Shown here: piece after piece, positions 15,837-26,761 of the stretch | How positions within the stretch are numbered: the first letter of the stretch is position 1 | Layout: each line of letters starts with the position of its first letter | Assembly: GCA_964442285.1 (NCBI GenBank) | Contig: CAYTZH010000014.1 | Coordinates: forward strand, 1-64,000 | From: CAYTZH01 sp964442285 | Lineage (GTDB): Bacteria > Myxococcota_A > UBA9160 > JAFDET01 | Direction of reading: 5' to 3' | DNA length: 64,000 bases | Notes under the pieces: generated by a model | Databases searched by the model: none | Seen by the model: the letters and a program-made list of their open reading frames with translations, nothing else | Told to the model about the DNA's origin: nothing | Position numbers and translations under genes: made by a program

Positions 15837-18800
15837 ATGGATGCGCGCGCCTGGGGTCGACCCCGACCCGGTAGGGGACTCCTGTTCGGCCTGGTCCTGG
15901 CGCTCGGGGCGCCCGCCGCCCACGCCTTCGAGGCCTTCGACGGCCAGCTCCAGGTCCACGGCTTCGGCGAGCTCCAGATCCGCTCCATCGCCAACGACTA
16001 CGACTTCTCGGACGACCTGGACCTCACCCAGCTCTACACGGTCCTCAACATCGAGGTGGAGCTGGATCTGCTGCCCGACGGCTACGGACCGGTGGACTAC
16101 CTGTCCCTCTTCGCGCGGATCGAGGCCCGTTTCGACTGCATCTGGTTCCGCTGCGGCCTCTTCAACTCCCTGGACACCTTCGGCAACCGCGCCGAGCACC
16201 TGCCCAAGCGCCTGGCCGGCGCGCGCAACAACGGCTTCGACGGCGCCCAGTTCACCGGCGACGTGCGGCCGCGCCACGGGGTCGCGGTCGAGCGCGAGGA
16301 CATCGAGCGGCTCGACTTCTCCTTCAAGAACGTCGAGGTGGGCGACCAGCGTCGACCGACGAACATCTGGGACGTCCCGGGCATCTCCACTCTCTTCGGC
16401 GTGCCGGGCGGCGATGCCATCGTCGGCACCGACGACGACCCGGCCTTCTACACCTTTGCCCGCTTCGTGGAGCCCGATCGGGAGTATCGCTGGGCCACCC
16501 GCCGGGTCCGCGGATCCGTCGATGGCGGCGACAACCAGTTCCTCGGGCCCTGGGAGCCCCGCAACGAGATCATCCCCCTCGGCGCCCTCGCCGACCGCGC
16601 CAATCCCTTCAACCCGAAGGACATCAACCCCACCAACGGCCTGGGGGGCTCCACCGCGCGCCCCTATCGGCCCTCGCCCCTGTTCCGGGCCGCCGAGACG
16701 AGCTTCGACCCGGGCGCGGCCCGCGGCCTCTACATGCCCAACGCCGTGGTCGCCCAGCTGGCCCGCGAGGACGGCTTCGACGACTTCGACCAGAACTTCC
16801 GCCAGTCCACCCTCGCCTGGAACCGCGGCGCGAGCCAGCAGGACGAGAAGGAGCTCAAGGAGCTCTACCTCGACATCGAGGCCATCGAGGGGCGGCTGTG
16901 GGTCCGGCTCGGCCGCCAGAGCATCGTCTGGGGCAAGACCGAGCTGTTCCGCACCACCGACCAGTTCAATCCCCAGGATCTCGCCCTGTCCTCGCTGCCC
17001 ACCTTCGAGGCGTCGCGGATCGCCCTGTGGGCCGGCCGCGCCGTCTATACGCTCGGGAGCTTCGGGCCCATCGAGGACCTCCGCTTCGAGGTCGCGGCCA
17101 ACTTCGACCAGTTCGAGCCCACGGACCTGGGGCGCTGCGGCGAGCCCTACTCGCCCCTGCCGGTCTGCAACAAGACCATCGGTCTGTTCGCCCACGGCGT
17201 CGCCGGCTTCGGCCTGGCCGGCGAGGTCCGACCCGCCAACCCCTGGAACAGCTGGGAGGGGCTCGAGGGCGGCGTCCGGGTCGAGTGGCGCACGGGGCCC
17301 TTCAGCTTCGCCCTCGTCGACTTCTACGGCTTCGAGGACATCCCCTACATCGAGACCGAGTTCCTCTTCGAGCGCAACGTCGACCCCCGGACCGGTCGTC
17401 CGCGGCGGCTCAACAGCCGCGCGGGCTGCGATCCCGAGGGCCTGTTCGACGGCGACACCCGGGCCTGCCTCGACGGCGGACGCGACGCCCTCGAGAACCA
17501 CTCGGCCAATCAGCAGCGCTTCGCGGTGATCTGCTCCTCGAGCGTCGGCTTCAGCGACCTCGACCGCAGCGTCTGCGCCCAGAGCGTGTTCAACAGCAGC
17601 CGGGAGGTGGCTGACTTCGTGGGCACTCCGATCGCGCCCACCGATGCCTTCGGGGGGATCTTCGCCGGACAGCTCGCGGGCGACCTGGTGCTCGGCGGCC
17701 TGGTCGGGCTCCCGCTCTTTGCCGCCATCCCCAACCCCTTCGGCGGCTCCGTGCTCGCGCCGCTCAACGTCGACCCGCTGGACGGCGGGCCGCCTTCCGG
17801 GGACATCTTCTGCACCGATCCTGCGGTTCGCATCCTGTTCGGCATCCCTGGGGGTGGGGACGGCGCCACCTGCCTCCAGGAGTTCCTCACCGACGCCCAG
17901 GAGGCCCTGCTCGGCTGCGGTCCCTTCTTCGGCGTCAGCTGCGACGTCGCGGGCATCGACCTGCTGAACGCCGAGATGAGCGCCCTGATCCAGTCCTGGC
18001 CCGGCTTCCCCGGGACCTTCGGCACCCCCTGGGACACCTTCGATGCGGGTCTGGCACAGCCCGGCACCGTGGGCTTCGACGGCGGCGCCCTGTGTACGCG
18101 CGTCGAGCGCGGCCGCACCTTCGTGCTGCCCGGCTGCCGCGGTCCCGGCGACGAGGGCTACGACCCGGACATCGACGGCTCGCCCACCGGCATCCTGCAC
18201 CCCTTCACCGGCCAGCCCTTCAAGAACGAGCTGGCGGCCCTCTCCTGGAACTATCTCGTCTCCCTGGTCGCGCCCTCTCGGGCCTCGGGGTCGAGGAGGC
18301 CGAGAAGGCCATCGACGAGTTCAAGACCAGCGACCCCTTCCGCAAGGGCGCCTGCTCGCTCCGCCAGCCCCAGTTCTGCTCCAACATCCAGGCGATCTAC
18401 GCGGTGGCGCACACCACGGTCCGCACCGTGCGTGCCGGCGGCAACGGCCGCTTCGGCCGCACCGACTTCGACTGGCACGTCGGCGGCACGGGGGTTCTCC
18501 GCTACCAGAAGCGCAACGTGTTCGGCTTCTCGCTGGACGTGGCCGAGGACTGGACCAAGACCAACTGGAGCATCGAGGCCACCTGGTTCGAGAACGTCCT
18601 GCGGGACGACAACCTGCAGGAGGACGGGCTCTCGGCCGTCGACCTCTACAACCTCACGATCTCGGTGGACCGCCCCACCTTCATCAACTTCCTGAACGCC
18701 AACCGGACCTTCTTCATCAACACCCAGTGGTTCATCCAGTACGTGGACGGCTACACCCGCGGCTTCACCAGCGGCGGGCCCTGGAACGTGCTCGCGACGC

Positions 18801-19105
18801 TCACCGTGGAGACGGGCTACTTCCAGGACCGGCTCCTGCAGGCCATCACCTTCGTCTACGACTTCAAGTCCAACTCGGGTGCGGTCCTGCCCCAGGTCAC
18901 GTTCCGCTACACGGAGGACTTCGCCATCATCGTCGGCATGGCCATGTTCTACGGACGCTTCGAGCCGCGGCCCGGCGCCGTCACCACCGTGGGCGACCCG
19001 CCCTTCCGGACCGGGCGCCAGGCCAACACCGATTTCGTCGAGAACGGGCTCTCGCCCATCCGCGACCGCGACGAGTTCTTCATGCGCGTCCGCTACACGT
19101 TCTGA
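15837..19105 (+). pseudogene. Large DUF1302-like surface protein, frameshifted
   Basis: Very large exported protein resembling the DUF1302 family. The signal peptide (GLLFGLVLALGAPAAHAFE) is followed by beta-rich sequence such as GFGELQIRSIAND, RLWVRLGRQSIVWGKTELFR and NPQDLALSSLP, and by loops with paired Cys. The reading frame from 15837 loses homology at about 18273-18275 (a CCC tract) and runs in the wrong frame to 18695. The correct sequence resumes in another frame as LSGLGVEEAEKAIDEFK and continues to 19105, ending in outer-membrane-like MRVRYTF. One added base would join about 1,089 codons. This may be a real mutation or a consensus error. GGGGAG precedes the ATG. Confidence 0.8.
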
Positions 19106-19219
19106 CGGCCTGGCCGTGGGAACGGCTTGTCGCGGGTGCGACACCGCCCGCCACGCGCCCGCCATCCGCACCACTTCCTCTCGAGAGGCGCGAAGCGGAT
19201 CGCGTCGGGAGGAAGTGTC

Positions 19220-19798
19220 ATGCGGACGACCCTGCGAACGAGCCTGTGTCTGGGCTTGCTGTGTCTTCTCGCCTCGACCGCCGAGGCCACGCTGCTGGGC
19301 GACGAGGTCTTCGGCACCCTGAACCGGGACGGCGATGGCAACGTGAACCTGTTCAGTGACACGGGGACTACGTCGCCCGTGGCGGCCAGCGTGGGCGGCG
19401 GCATCGAGTTCACGAGCCTCGGGGTCCCGCCCGGCGGAGCGGGGCTCACCGCGGATGTGGCAGACAGCAGCGTGTCCGTCTCCATCGGCGTCCCGTTCCC
19501 GATCAGCATGCCCATCCCGCTCGGCGTCGAGTACCGGGTGTGGCTCGAGGGCCTGCAGTGGGTGGGCACGCCGAGCGCGGTCATCGACGCGGTGGTGCTG
19601 ACGAACGGCCCCCAGGACGGCACGGTGGTGACGAGCTGGACCGACGACAGCATCCACCTCACGTTCACGGACCAGTTCCTGGTCACGAACCAGGGTCCCC
19701 CGCTGCTGTTCGAGATCCAGAAGGTGCCGGAGCCGAGCGCCGGCTGGCTGATCGCGAGCGGGCTGCTCGTGGCGGGCGCCCGGCGGCGCGAGCCCTAG
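19220..19798 (+). CDS. PEP-CTERM surface protein
   Basis: 192 residues. The signal peptide is MRTTLRTSLCLGLLCLLAST followed by AEA. The body has alternating Ser/Thr/Val beta strands and no catalytic motif. The C-terminal sorting signal is VPEPSAGWLIASGLLVAGA with RRREP. GGGAGGAAGTGTC stands before the ATG at 19220. It lies 114 bases after the DUF1302-like gene and may be co-transcribed from the same sigma-54 promoter, which would link PEP-CTERM export to that regulator. The last four bases overlap the stop of convergent pcm. Confidence 0.88.
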   Translation: MRTTLRTSLCLGLLCLLASTAEATLLGDEVFGTLNRDGDGNVNLFSDTGTTSPVAASVGGGIEFTSLGVPPGGAGLTADVADSSVSVSIGVPFPISMPIPLGVEYRVWLEGLQWVGTPSAVIDAVVLTNGPQDGTVVTSWTDDSIHLTFTDQFLVTNQGPPLLFEIQKVPEPSAGWLIASGLLVAGARRREP

Positions 19799-20535
19799 GG
19801 CGGAGGCTTCGTCCCGCCCTCCTCCGGCACCATGGGCACGAAGGCCACCGGGAAGAGCCGTTGCTCCTCCAGGCCCTCCGCCGTGCGCTCGACGAGGCGA
19901 AGAAGCTGCGACCGCTCCCCGACCGGGATCACGAGCCGGCCACCCACGGCGAGCTGCTCGACGAGCGCCGGGGGGACCTCCGGCGGTGCCGCCGTGACGA
20001 CGATGGCGTCGAAGGGCGCATGGGCGGGAAGGCCCCGGTAGCCGTCGCCCGTGATCACCTGGACGTTTCCATAGCCGAGGGCGGCCAGACGCTGCCGGGC
20101 GTCGGCGGCCAGCTCGGGAATCCGCTCGATCGAGTAGACCTCCCGGACCAGGCCCGCGAGCACGGCGGCCTGGTAGCCCGAGCCCGTGCCCACCTCGAGC
20201 ACCCGGTCCCGGGCTGCGGGCCGCACCAGCTCCGTCATCACCGCCACCATGTAGGGCTGGGAGATCGTCTGGCCGTGGTCGATCGGCAGCGCGCGGTCCT
20301 CGTAGGCGACCCCCCGCACGGCCTCGGGCACGAAGAGGTGCCGCGGGACCCCGCGCAGGGCCCCCAGCACCCGTGCATCCGAGACTCCGCGCGCCTCGAT
20401 CTGCTCGCGCACCATGCGCTCGCGTCGCCGGGTCCAGGCGTCGGGCTCCTCGCCACCCGGCGGCGCCCCGCTCGCACCGGCGGGCAGCATGGACGCGAGG
20501 AGGAGGCAGCCACGGCGGAGTCGTTCTCGCAGCAT
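19795..20535 (-). CDS. pcm: Protein-L-isoaspartate O-methyltransferase, exported form
   Basis: 246 residues. It methylates isoaspartyl residues of damaged proteins with SAM, starting their repair. The family motifs are present: REQIEARGV, FVPEAVRGVAYEDRALPI, DHGQTISQPYMVAVM, VLEVGTGSGYQAAVLA and the C-terminal GGRLVIPVGE. From the ATG at 20535 the first 23 residues (RRGCLLLASMLPAGASGAPPGG) look like a signal peptide, suggesting a periplasmic enzyme, as in some Gram-negative bacteria. No clear ribosome site precedes that ATG; an internal start at the Met of MVREQIEARG would give a cytoplasmic form. Confidence 0.92.
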   Translation of the reverse strand: MLRERLRRGCLLLASMLPAGASGAPPGGEEPDAWTRRRERMVREQIEARGVSDARVLGALRGVPRHLFVPEAVRGVAYEDRALPIDHGQTISQPYMVAVMTELVRPAARDRVLEVGTGSGYQAAVLAGLVREVYSIERIPELAADARQRLAALGYGNVQVITGDGYRGLPAHAPFDAIVVTAAPPEVPPALVEQLAVGGRLVIPVGERSQLLRLVERTAEGLEEQRLFPVAFVPMVPEEGGTKPPP

Positions 20536-20638
20536 CTTCGCGAGGAGTTGCAAGCGACATGCCGGCGCTCCAGGGCCGGAGACGGTCGGGATGCCGCCCG
20601 GGTGTGTCGCCCTGCCCCAGCGACCGTACACTGAGCCC

Positions 20639-21484
20639 ATGGAGCGCCGGGAACGCAGCGCATCCCAGGAACGCTGGCTGCGTTTCTTCAACGAGGTCGT
20701 CTACGACGAGCTGCCGAGGGCCTACGGCGCCCTCGACCGGCTGACCCTCGGCGTCTGGTGGCGGCTCGTCCGCCGCGCCCTGGAGTTCGTTCCCGACGGC
20801 GTGCGCGTCCTGGAGGTGGGCTTCGGACCGGGAAGGCTTCACCTCGCGCTCGCGCGGCGGGCCTCCCTGGCCGTCGGGCTCGACCTGGCCCGCGGCATGT
20901 GTGCCTTCACCCAGCGCCGCCTGGCCCGCGCCGACCTCCCGCCGCGGATCGTGCGCGGGACTGCGGCCGCCCTTCCCTTCCCCGATCGCGAGTTCGACTG
21001 CGTCGTGAGCACCTTCGCGCTCTCGGGCCTTCGCGACCTCGAGCCGATCCTGGCGGAGATCGCGCGGGTCTGCCGTCCGGGCGGCCGGCTGGTGGTCGTG
21101 GACATCGCCCTGCCCGACGACGGCAATCGCCTCGGCACCGCCTTCGCCCGCCTCTGGGAGACCCTGGGCGACTTCCTGCAGGACCTCCCCACGCTCCTGG
21201 AGCAGGCCGGTTTCGCGATCGAGCGCGTGGAGGGGTTCGGGCCGGGGCGACACATCCGCGCCGTGGTCGCCCGCCGATCGGCGGTGGCCCAGGCGGCCGT
21301 GCCCGGAGCCTCGGCTCAGCCCTCGTCGGTGCTGGCGCCGGGGCCGAGGCCGGGGCTGTTGCCCGCCCAGAGGGTCGATTCGAGATCGCTCGACGTCGGC
21401 GGGGCGCCCTGGGCGACGCGGCCCAGGTGTCGCGCGAAGCGCCACATCACCCACTCGTGGGCGTACGCCTGGGTGCGCACGTAG
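20639..21484 (+). CDS. Class I SAM-dependent methyltransferase
   Basis: 281 residues. Motif I is VLEVGFGPGRLHLALA at about 60-75, the acidic SAM ribose contact is in VGLDLARGM, motif post-I is ALPFPDREFDCVVSTFAL, and RVCRPGGRLVVVDI is motif III. This is the Methyltransf_11/UbiE-like type; small-molecule or lipid substrates are usual and the actual one is unknown. The natural end seems near residue 215 (GFGPGRHIRAVVARR); the remaining 60 or so residues overlap the convergent SDR gene by 169 bases and look like uncorrected read-through. It is divergent from pcm. Confidence 0.85.
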   Translation: MERRERSASQERWLRFFNEVVYDELPRAYGALDRLTLGVWWRLVRRALEFVPDGVRVLEVGFGPGRLHLALARRASLAVGLDLARGMCAFTQRRLARADLPPRIVRGTAAALPFPDREFDCVVSTFALSGLRDLEPILAEIARVCRPGGRLVVVDIALPDDGNRLGTAFARLWETLGDFLQDLPTLLEQAGFAIERVEGFGPGRHIRAVVARRSAVAQAAVPGASAQPSSVLAPGPRPGLLPAQRVDSRSLDVGGAPWATRPRCRAKRHITHSWAYAWVRT

Positions 21485-22812
21485 AGCCACCAGGGCAGCC
21501 GGGGCCGGAACTGGTGGACGGCGCCGAGCGCGTCCTCTCCGCTCGGCATGGTGCGGAATTCGAGCCGGGGGAAGCCGATGGCGGCGCCCGCCAGCAGCCC
21601 GCCGGTCACCTCGAAGAGCGCGCGGTTGTGGCCGCTGCGATCGGGTCGGAAGCTGAGTGTCAGCAGGGGTCGCCTCACGCCCACGGCCAGGAATGCGAGG
21701 CCGGTCTCGTTGCGCTCCACCCGCACGAAGCCCCGAAGCGCGCCGGGGAGCCAGCTGGCGTACTCGGCCGCCAGCCAGGTGGCGTCGCGGCCGGGCGGGA
21801 GCGGCAGGCGCTGCACCGACCGCGCGGTGGGCTGCCGCGCGAGGCCTTCGGCGCGGAGCGACTGGGACAGGGCCTCGGCGAAGCGCTTGCCGGGCAGCCC
21901 GAGCTTCTCCTGCAGCCAGCGGTCCTCGGCCACCATCGGGTGCCGGAGGCTCTGGATCAGCGGCGCCACCAGGGCTTTCGGGGCTCCGGTGACCAACGAC
22001 ACCCACAGTCGCGAGAGCCCGGGCGTGACCAGCGGTACGGGCAGCATGAGGCGGCGCTTTCCCATGATGCGGGCCGTCTCGCGCATCATATCCCGATAGG
22101 AGAGGACGTCGGGACCACCCACCTCGCACACCCGCCCTGTGGTCTCCTCCAGGTCGAGGCAGCGCGCGAGGAGCTCCACGACGTCGTCGAGGGCGATGGG
22201 CTGGGAGAGCGAGCCCGTCCAGGCGGGGCACACCATGGCGGGCAGTCGACCGACCAGCCGCGTGAGGATCTCGAGCGACGACCCATCGCGCCCCACCACC
22301 AGGCCTGCGCGCACCGCCGTCACCGGCACGCCATACCCGCCGAGCGCGCCCTCCACCTCGAGGCGACTCGCCAGATGCTCGGAGAGGTCCCGCTCGAGCT
22401 GAGGCACCAGGCCGCCCAGATAGATGATGCGCTTCACACCGGCCCTGGCTGCGGCCCGGCCGAAGTTGTCCGCGAGCAGCAAGTCCAGATCCTGGAAGTG
22501 GCCCTGCATCAGCCGGCTCGAGGGCAGCATCGAGTGGACCAGGTAGTAGGCCACCTCCACGTCCTCGAGGGCCTGCTCGGTCTCGTACAGCGAGAACAGG
22601 TCGCAACGTCGCCAGCCGATGCCGGGGGTCGTCGGTCCGCCGGCCGGCTCGGAGACCTCCGCGACGCCGCGACCCAGCGCCGCCACCGCATGATGCTCCG
22701 CCAGCCTCGGCACGAGGGCGCGGCCGACGAAGCCGGTGGCGCCGGCGATGGCGATGCGTCGAGGCGTCAGGGGCGCCGGTGCCCGCTCCAGCGCAGTCGG
22801 TGACGTTGTCAT
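21316..22812 (-). CDS. NAD(P)-binding SDR with DUF2867-like C-terminus
   Basis: 498 residues. Residues about 20-340 form an atypical short-chain dehydrogenase: Rossmann loop IAGATGFVGRALV, then VAYYLVHSM, KRIIYLGGL and the AGLVVGRDG strand. The remaining about 150 residues (RVERNETGLAFLAVG, HQFRPRLPWWLYVRTQAYAHEW) match the DUF2867-type tail seen in this subgroup. The substrate is unknown; related proteins bind NAD(P) and often act as reductases or chaperone-like subunits. ATG 22812 is chosen because the Rossmann domain follows directly. It is divergent from the small membrane peptide gene, sharing the region with the CTAG array. Confidence 0.87.
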   Translation of the reverse strand: MTTSPTALERAPAPLTPRRIAIAGATGFVGRALVPRLAEHHAVAALGRGVAEVSEPAGGPTTPGIGWRRCDLFSLYETEQALEDVEVAYYLVHSMLPSSRLMQGHFQDLDLLLADNFGRAAARAGVKRIIYLGGLVPQLERDLSEHLASRLEVEGALGGYGVPVTAVRAGLVVGRDGSSLEILTRLVGRLPAMVCPAWTGSLSQPIALDDVVELLARCLDLEETTGRVCEVGGPDVLSYRDMMRETARIMGKRRLMLPVPLVTPGLSRLWVSLVTGAPKALVAPLIQSLRHPMVAEDRWLQEKLGLPGKRFAEALSQSLRAEGLARQPTARSVQRLPLPPGRDATWLAAEYASWLPGALRGFVRVERNETGLAFLAVGVRRPLLTLSFRPDRSGHNRALFEVTGGLLAGAAIGFPRLEFRTMPSGEDALGAVHQFRPRLPWWLYVRTQAYAHEWVMWRFARHLGRVAQGAPPTSSDLESTLWAGNSPGLGPGASTDEG

Positions 22813-22900
22813 GGCACCCAGCGTAACCGCCGGCCCGGCCGCTGGCTCGGGGTGGGCGGGCTCAGCGGACCGCGCCTGCACGGCTCGACCGCGCGGGGAT

Positions 22901-22928
22901 TTGACGGCCCCAGATCGAGGATTAGTCT
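22901..22928 (+). promoter_or_regulatory. Promoter for the 59-residue peptide
   Basis: TTGACG at 22901-22906 (five of six to the -35 consensus) and, after 16 bases, TAGTCT at 22923-22928 as a weak -10. The start would fall inside the CTAG array, so the array would act as an operator. Assigned from pattern only. Confidence 0.4.
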
Positions 22929-22962
22929 AGAAAATGACTAGACAAGACCTAGACAAATCTAG
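22927..22962. promoter_or_regulatory. Four helically phased CTAG motifs (probable operator)
   Basis: CTAG occurs at 22927, 22938, 22949 and 22959, spaced 11, 11 and 10 bases. Three of them read CTAGACA (22938, 22949, 22959) and the first is within TCTAGA. The surrounding 50 bases are AT-rich compared with everything around. CTAG is rare in most bacterial DNA, and one copy per helical turn puts all on one face, as for cooperative binding of a repressor. It lies between divergent genes starting at 22812 and 23002. The regulator is not known. Confidence 0.6.
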
Positions 22963-23001
22963 ACACGCAGTCACCTGACCACCCAGACGAGAGGAGCCCA
23001 G

Positions 23002-23181
23002 ATGCCCAGCCCGAGCCCGATCTTCTTCATGGCCATGTTCACGCTCTCGATGAGCGTCGTTCTCGCGTTGTTCTCCCGTTGGCGCACCCTCCGGTCCATC
23101 GAGCAGCCCGGCCAGTCCGCGTTCTCGCGGGGCACCGCCCGCCACGGGACGCAGAGCCGGCTGGGACTTCCCCGGCGCTAG
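23002..23181 (+). CDS. 59-residue membrane peptide
   Basis: A short gene. GAGAGGAG precedes the ATG at 23002 by about five bases, an unusually good ribosome site for this window. Residues 7-24 (IFFMAMFTLSMSVVLALF) form one membrane span, followed by a basic, Ser/Arg-rich cytoplasmic tail. It lies just after the phased CTAG array and just before tandem hairpins, which gives it the look of a complete single-gene unit. No homolog is recalled and the function is unknown. An antisense frame over the same bases lacks such signals. Confidence 0.6.
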   Translation: MPSPSPIFFMAMFTLSMSVVLALFSRWRTLRSIEQPGQSAFSRGTARHGTQSRLGLPRR

Positions 23182-23201
23182 ATCCACCCACCCGGAGGCT
23201 G

Positions 23202-23219
23202 TCGACCAGCGTTGGTCGA
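23202..23219. terminator. Small hairpin, first of a tandem pair
   Basis: tcgacca (23202-23208) pairs with tggtcga (23213-23219), a perfect 7-bp stem with loop gcgt, 21 bases after the stop of the small peptide gene. It probably assists the stronger hairpin that follows nine bases on. Confidence 0.45.
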
Positions 23220-23227
23220 AGCGCTGC

Positions 23228-23255
23228 TTTCGAGGGCGCGCAGGCGCCCTCGAAA
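23228..23255. terminator. Bidirectional hairpin terminator
   Basis: A perfect 12-bp stem, tttcgagggcgc (23228-23239) with gcgccctcgaaa (23244-23255), and loop gcag. It lies between the convergent ends of the small peptide gene and glgP and is flanked by TTT/AAA, so it can end transcripts from both sides. Confidence 0.8.
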
Positions 23256-23286
23256 GTCGTCTTCGGCGTGCGAGAGATCGCCCGTC

Positions 23287-25773
<2,487 letters not shown>

Positions 25774-25804
25774 GCTGGGGCCTCCATCCCGGAGCGCCTC
25801 GATT

Positions 25805-26746
25805 CTAGGTCCCGCGCCGAGCCGTCGGGAGTCCGCTGGGCGACTCGTCCGGGGCGTCGTCCACGGATTCGTCCGGGGCGTCGTCCACGGCCAGGTAGAC
25901 GGTGTCCTCGCCCACCGCCACCGTGTCGTTGGGAAGCACCGCGTAGCAGGCCCGGCCGACGCGGATCTCGGTGACCTCGTCCCGGCCGAGCACGGTGCCG
26001 GCATCCAGCTTCTGGAAGCCGCGCCAGGGCGTGCTGAAGCGGAACGCCTCGCTCGGTCGGGTGATGGTCTCCACGACCCGCACCGCGACCGGATCCTCGA
26101 GCGCGGGCGGCTCGTCCGCGCGGAGCACGCCGGTCGCCTCGAGGAAGTGGCGGATCATGCGTCGGGCCACGTCGACGGTGCCCGGATCGGCGTGGGCCCC
26201 GCACTCGACCGAGAGGGCCGGCACGTCGCGCCGGCCCAGCGCCCCCACGATCACCTTGTCGGCCAGGTCGTCCCAGGCGCGCACCACGAAGGCCGCGCCG
26301 ATCTGCCGGGCCAGACGGTCGGCGCGGGCGAGGCCGTTGGTGACGGCGAAGGCCGGCGTGGGCGCGAAGGCCGAGTGCACGTCGAGGAGGACGTCGAGCG
26401 TCTCGAGGACCGGCGCGAGCTCCCGGGCGCGGTGGTGCTCGTAGCCCCAGGCATCGCGGCGGAGAGCGGTCTCGAACGCGAAATCCCACAGTCGGTTGAG
26501 ATCGGCCCCGTCGGCGGTGTGCCGAAGCCCCTGCCGGGAGGCCTCGGGGTTGGCGTGGATCAGGCAGAGGGTGCCCGCCTCCAGCGCCTGGCCGCCCCCC
26601 TCGATCTCCCGCCGGAGGTCTGCCACGGCCTCGCCGCCGCACGGCTCGTTGCCGTGGATGGAGCCGCACACCCCGACCCAGGGTCGCGGCCACCCCTCCG
26701 ACCGCGACAGCCGGATCACTCCCTCCGCCATGGGCTCGCTCCGCAT
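25805..26746 (-). CDS. AstE/aspartoacylase-like zinc hydrolase
   Basis: 313 residues of the succinylglutamate desuccinylase/aspartoacylase family, M14-like zinc enzymes that cut amides of amino acids. The zinc ligands are H31 and E34 (GSIHGNEPCGG) and H124 (DVHSAF); the catalytic Glu is E181 in VECGAH. The C-terminal domain (about 220-295) is the beta barrel usual for the family. The tail holds a 24-base in-frame duplication (VDDAPDES twice). Start at 26746 or Met6 at 26731, both with GGAG-type sites. It follows the ATP-grasp gene by 15 bases, so it may remove or recycle the amide formed by that ligase; the substrate is not known. Confidence 0.88.
   Translation of the reverse strand: MRSEPMAEGVIRLSRSEGWPRPWVGVCGSIHGNEPCGGEAVADLRREIEGGGQALEAGTLCLIHANPEASRQGLRHTADGADLNRLWDFAFETALRRDAWGYEHHRARELAPVLETLDVLLDVHSAFAPTPAFAVTNGLARADRLARQIGAAFVVRAWDDLADKVIVGALGRRDVPALSVECGAHADPGTVDVARRMIRHFLEATGVLRADEPPALEDPVAVRVVETITRPSEAFRFSTPWRGFQKLDAGTVLGRDEVTEIRVGRACYAVLPNDTVAVGEDTVYLAVDDAPDESVDDAPDESPSGLPTARRGT
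25845..25890. repeat. 24-bp tandem duplication in AstE-like gene
   Basis: The 22-mer tcgtccggggcgtcgtccac plus gg appears at 25845-25866 and again at 25869-25890, a period of 24 bases. It adds eight acidic residues (VDDAPDES) in frame to the C-terminal tail, a typical replication-slippage product. Confidence 0.8.
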
Positions 26747-26761
26747 CCGCTCGTCTGCTCC

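Noticed and set aside
18251..22606. A 1,451-codon open frame on the minus strand
   Set aside because: It runs across four well-supported genes in other frames (DUF1302-like, PEP-CTERM, pcm, methyltransferase) and has no recognisable domain of its own.
22927..23187. Minus-strand 86-codon frame over the small peptide gene
   Set aside because: No ribosome site, low-complexity charged translation, and it would end in the CTAG array. The plus-strand frame has the better signals.
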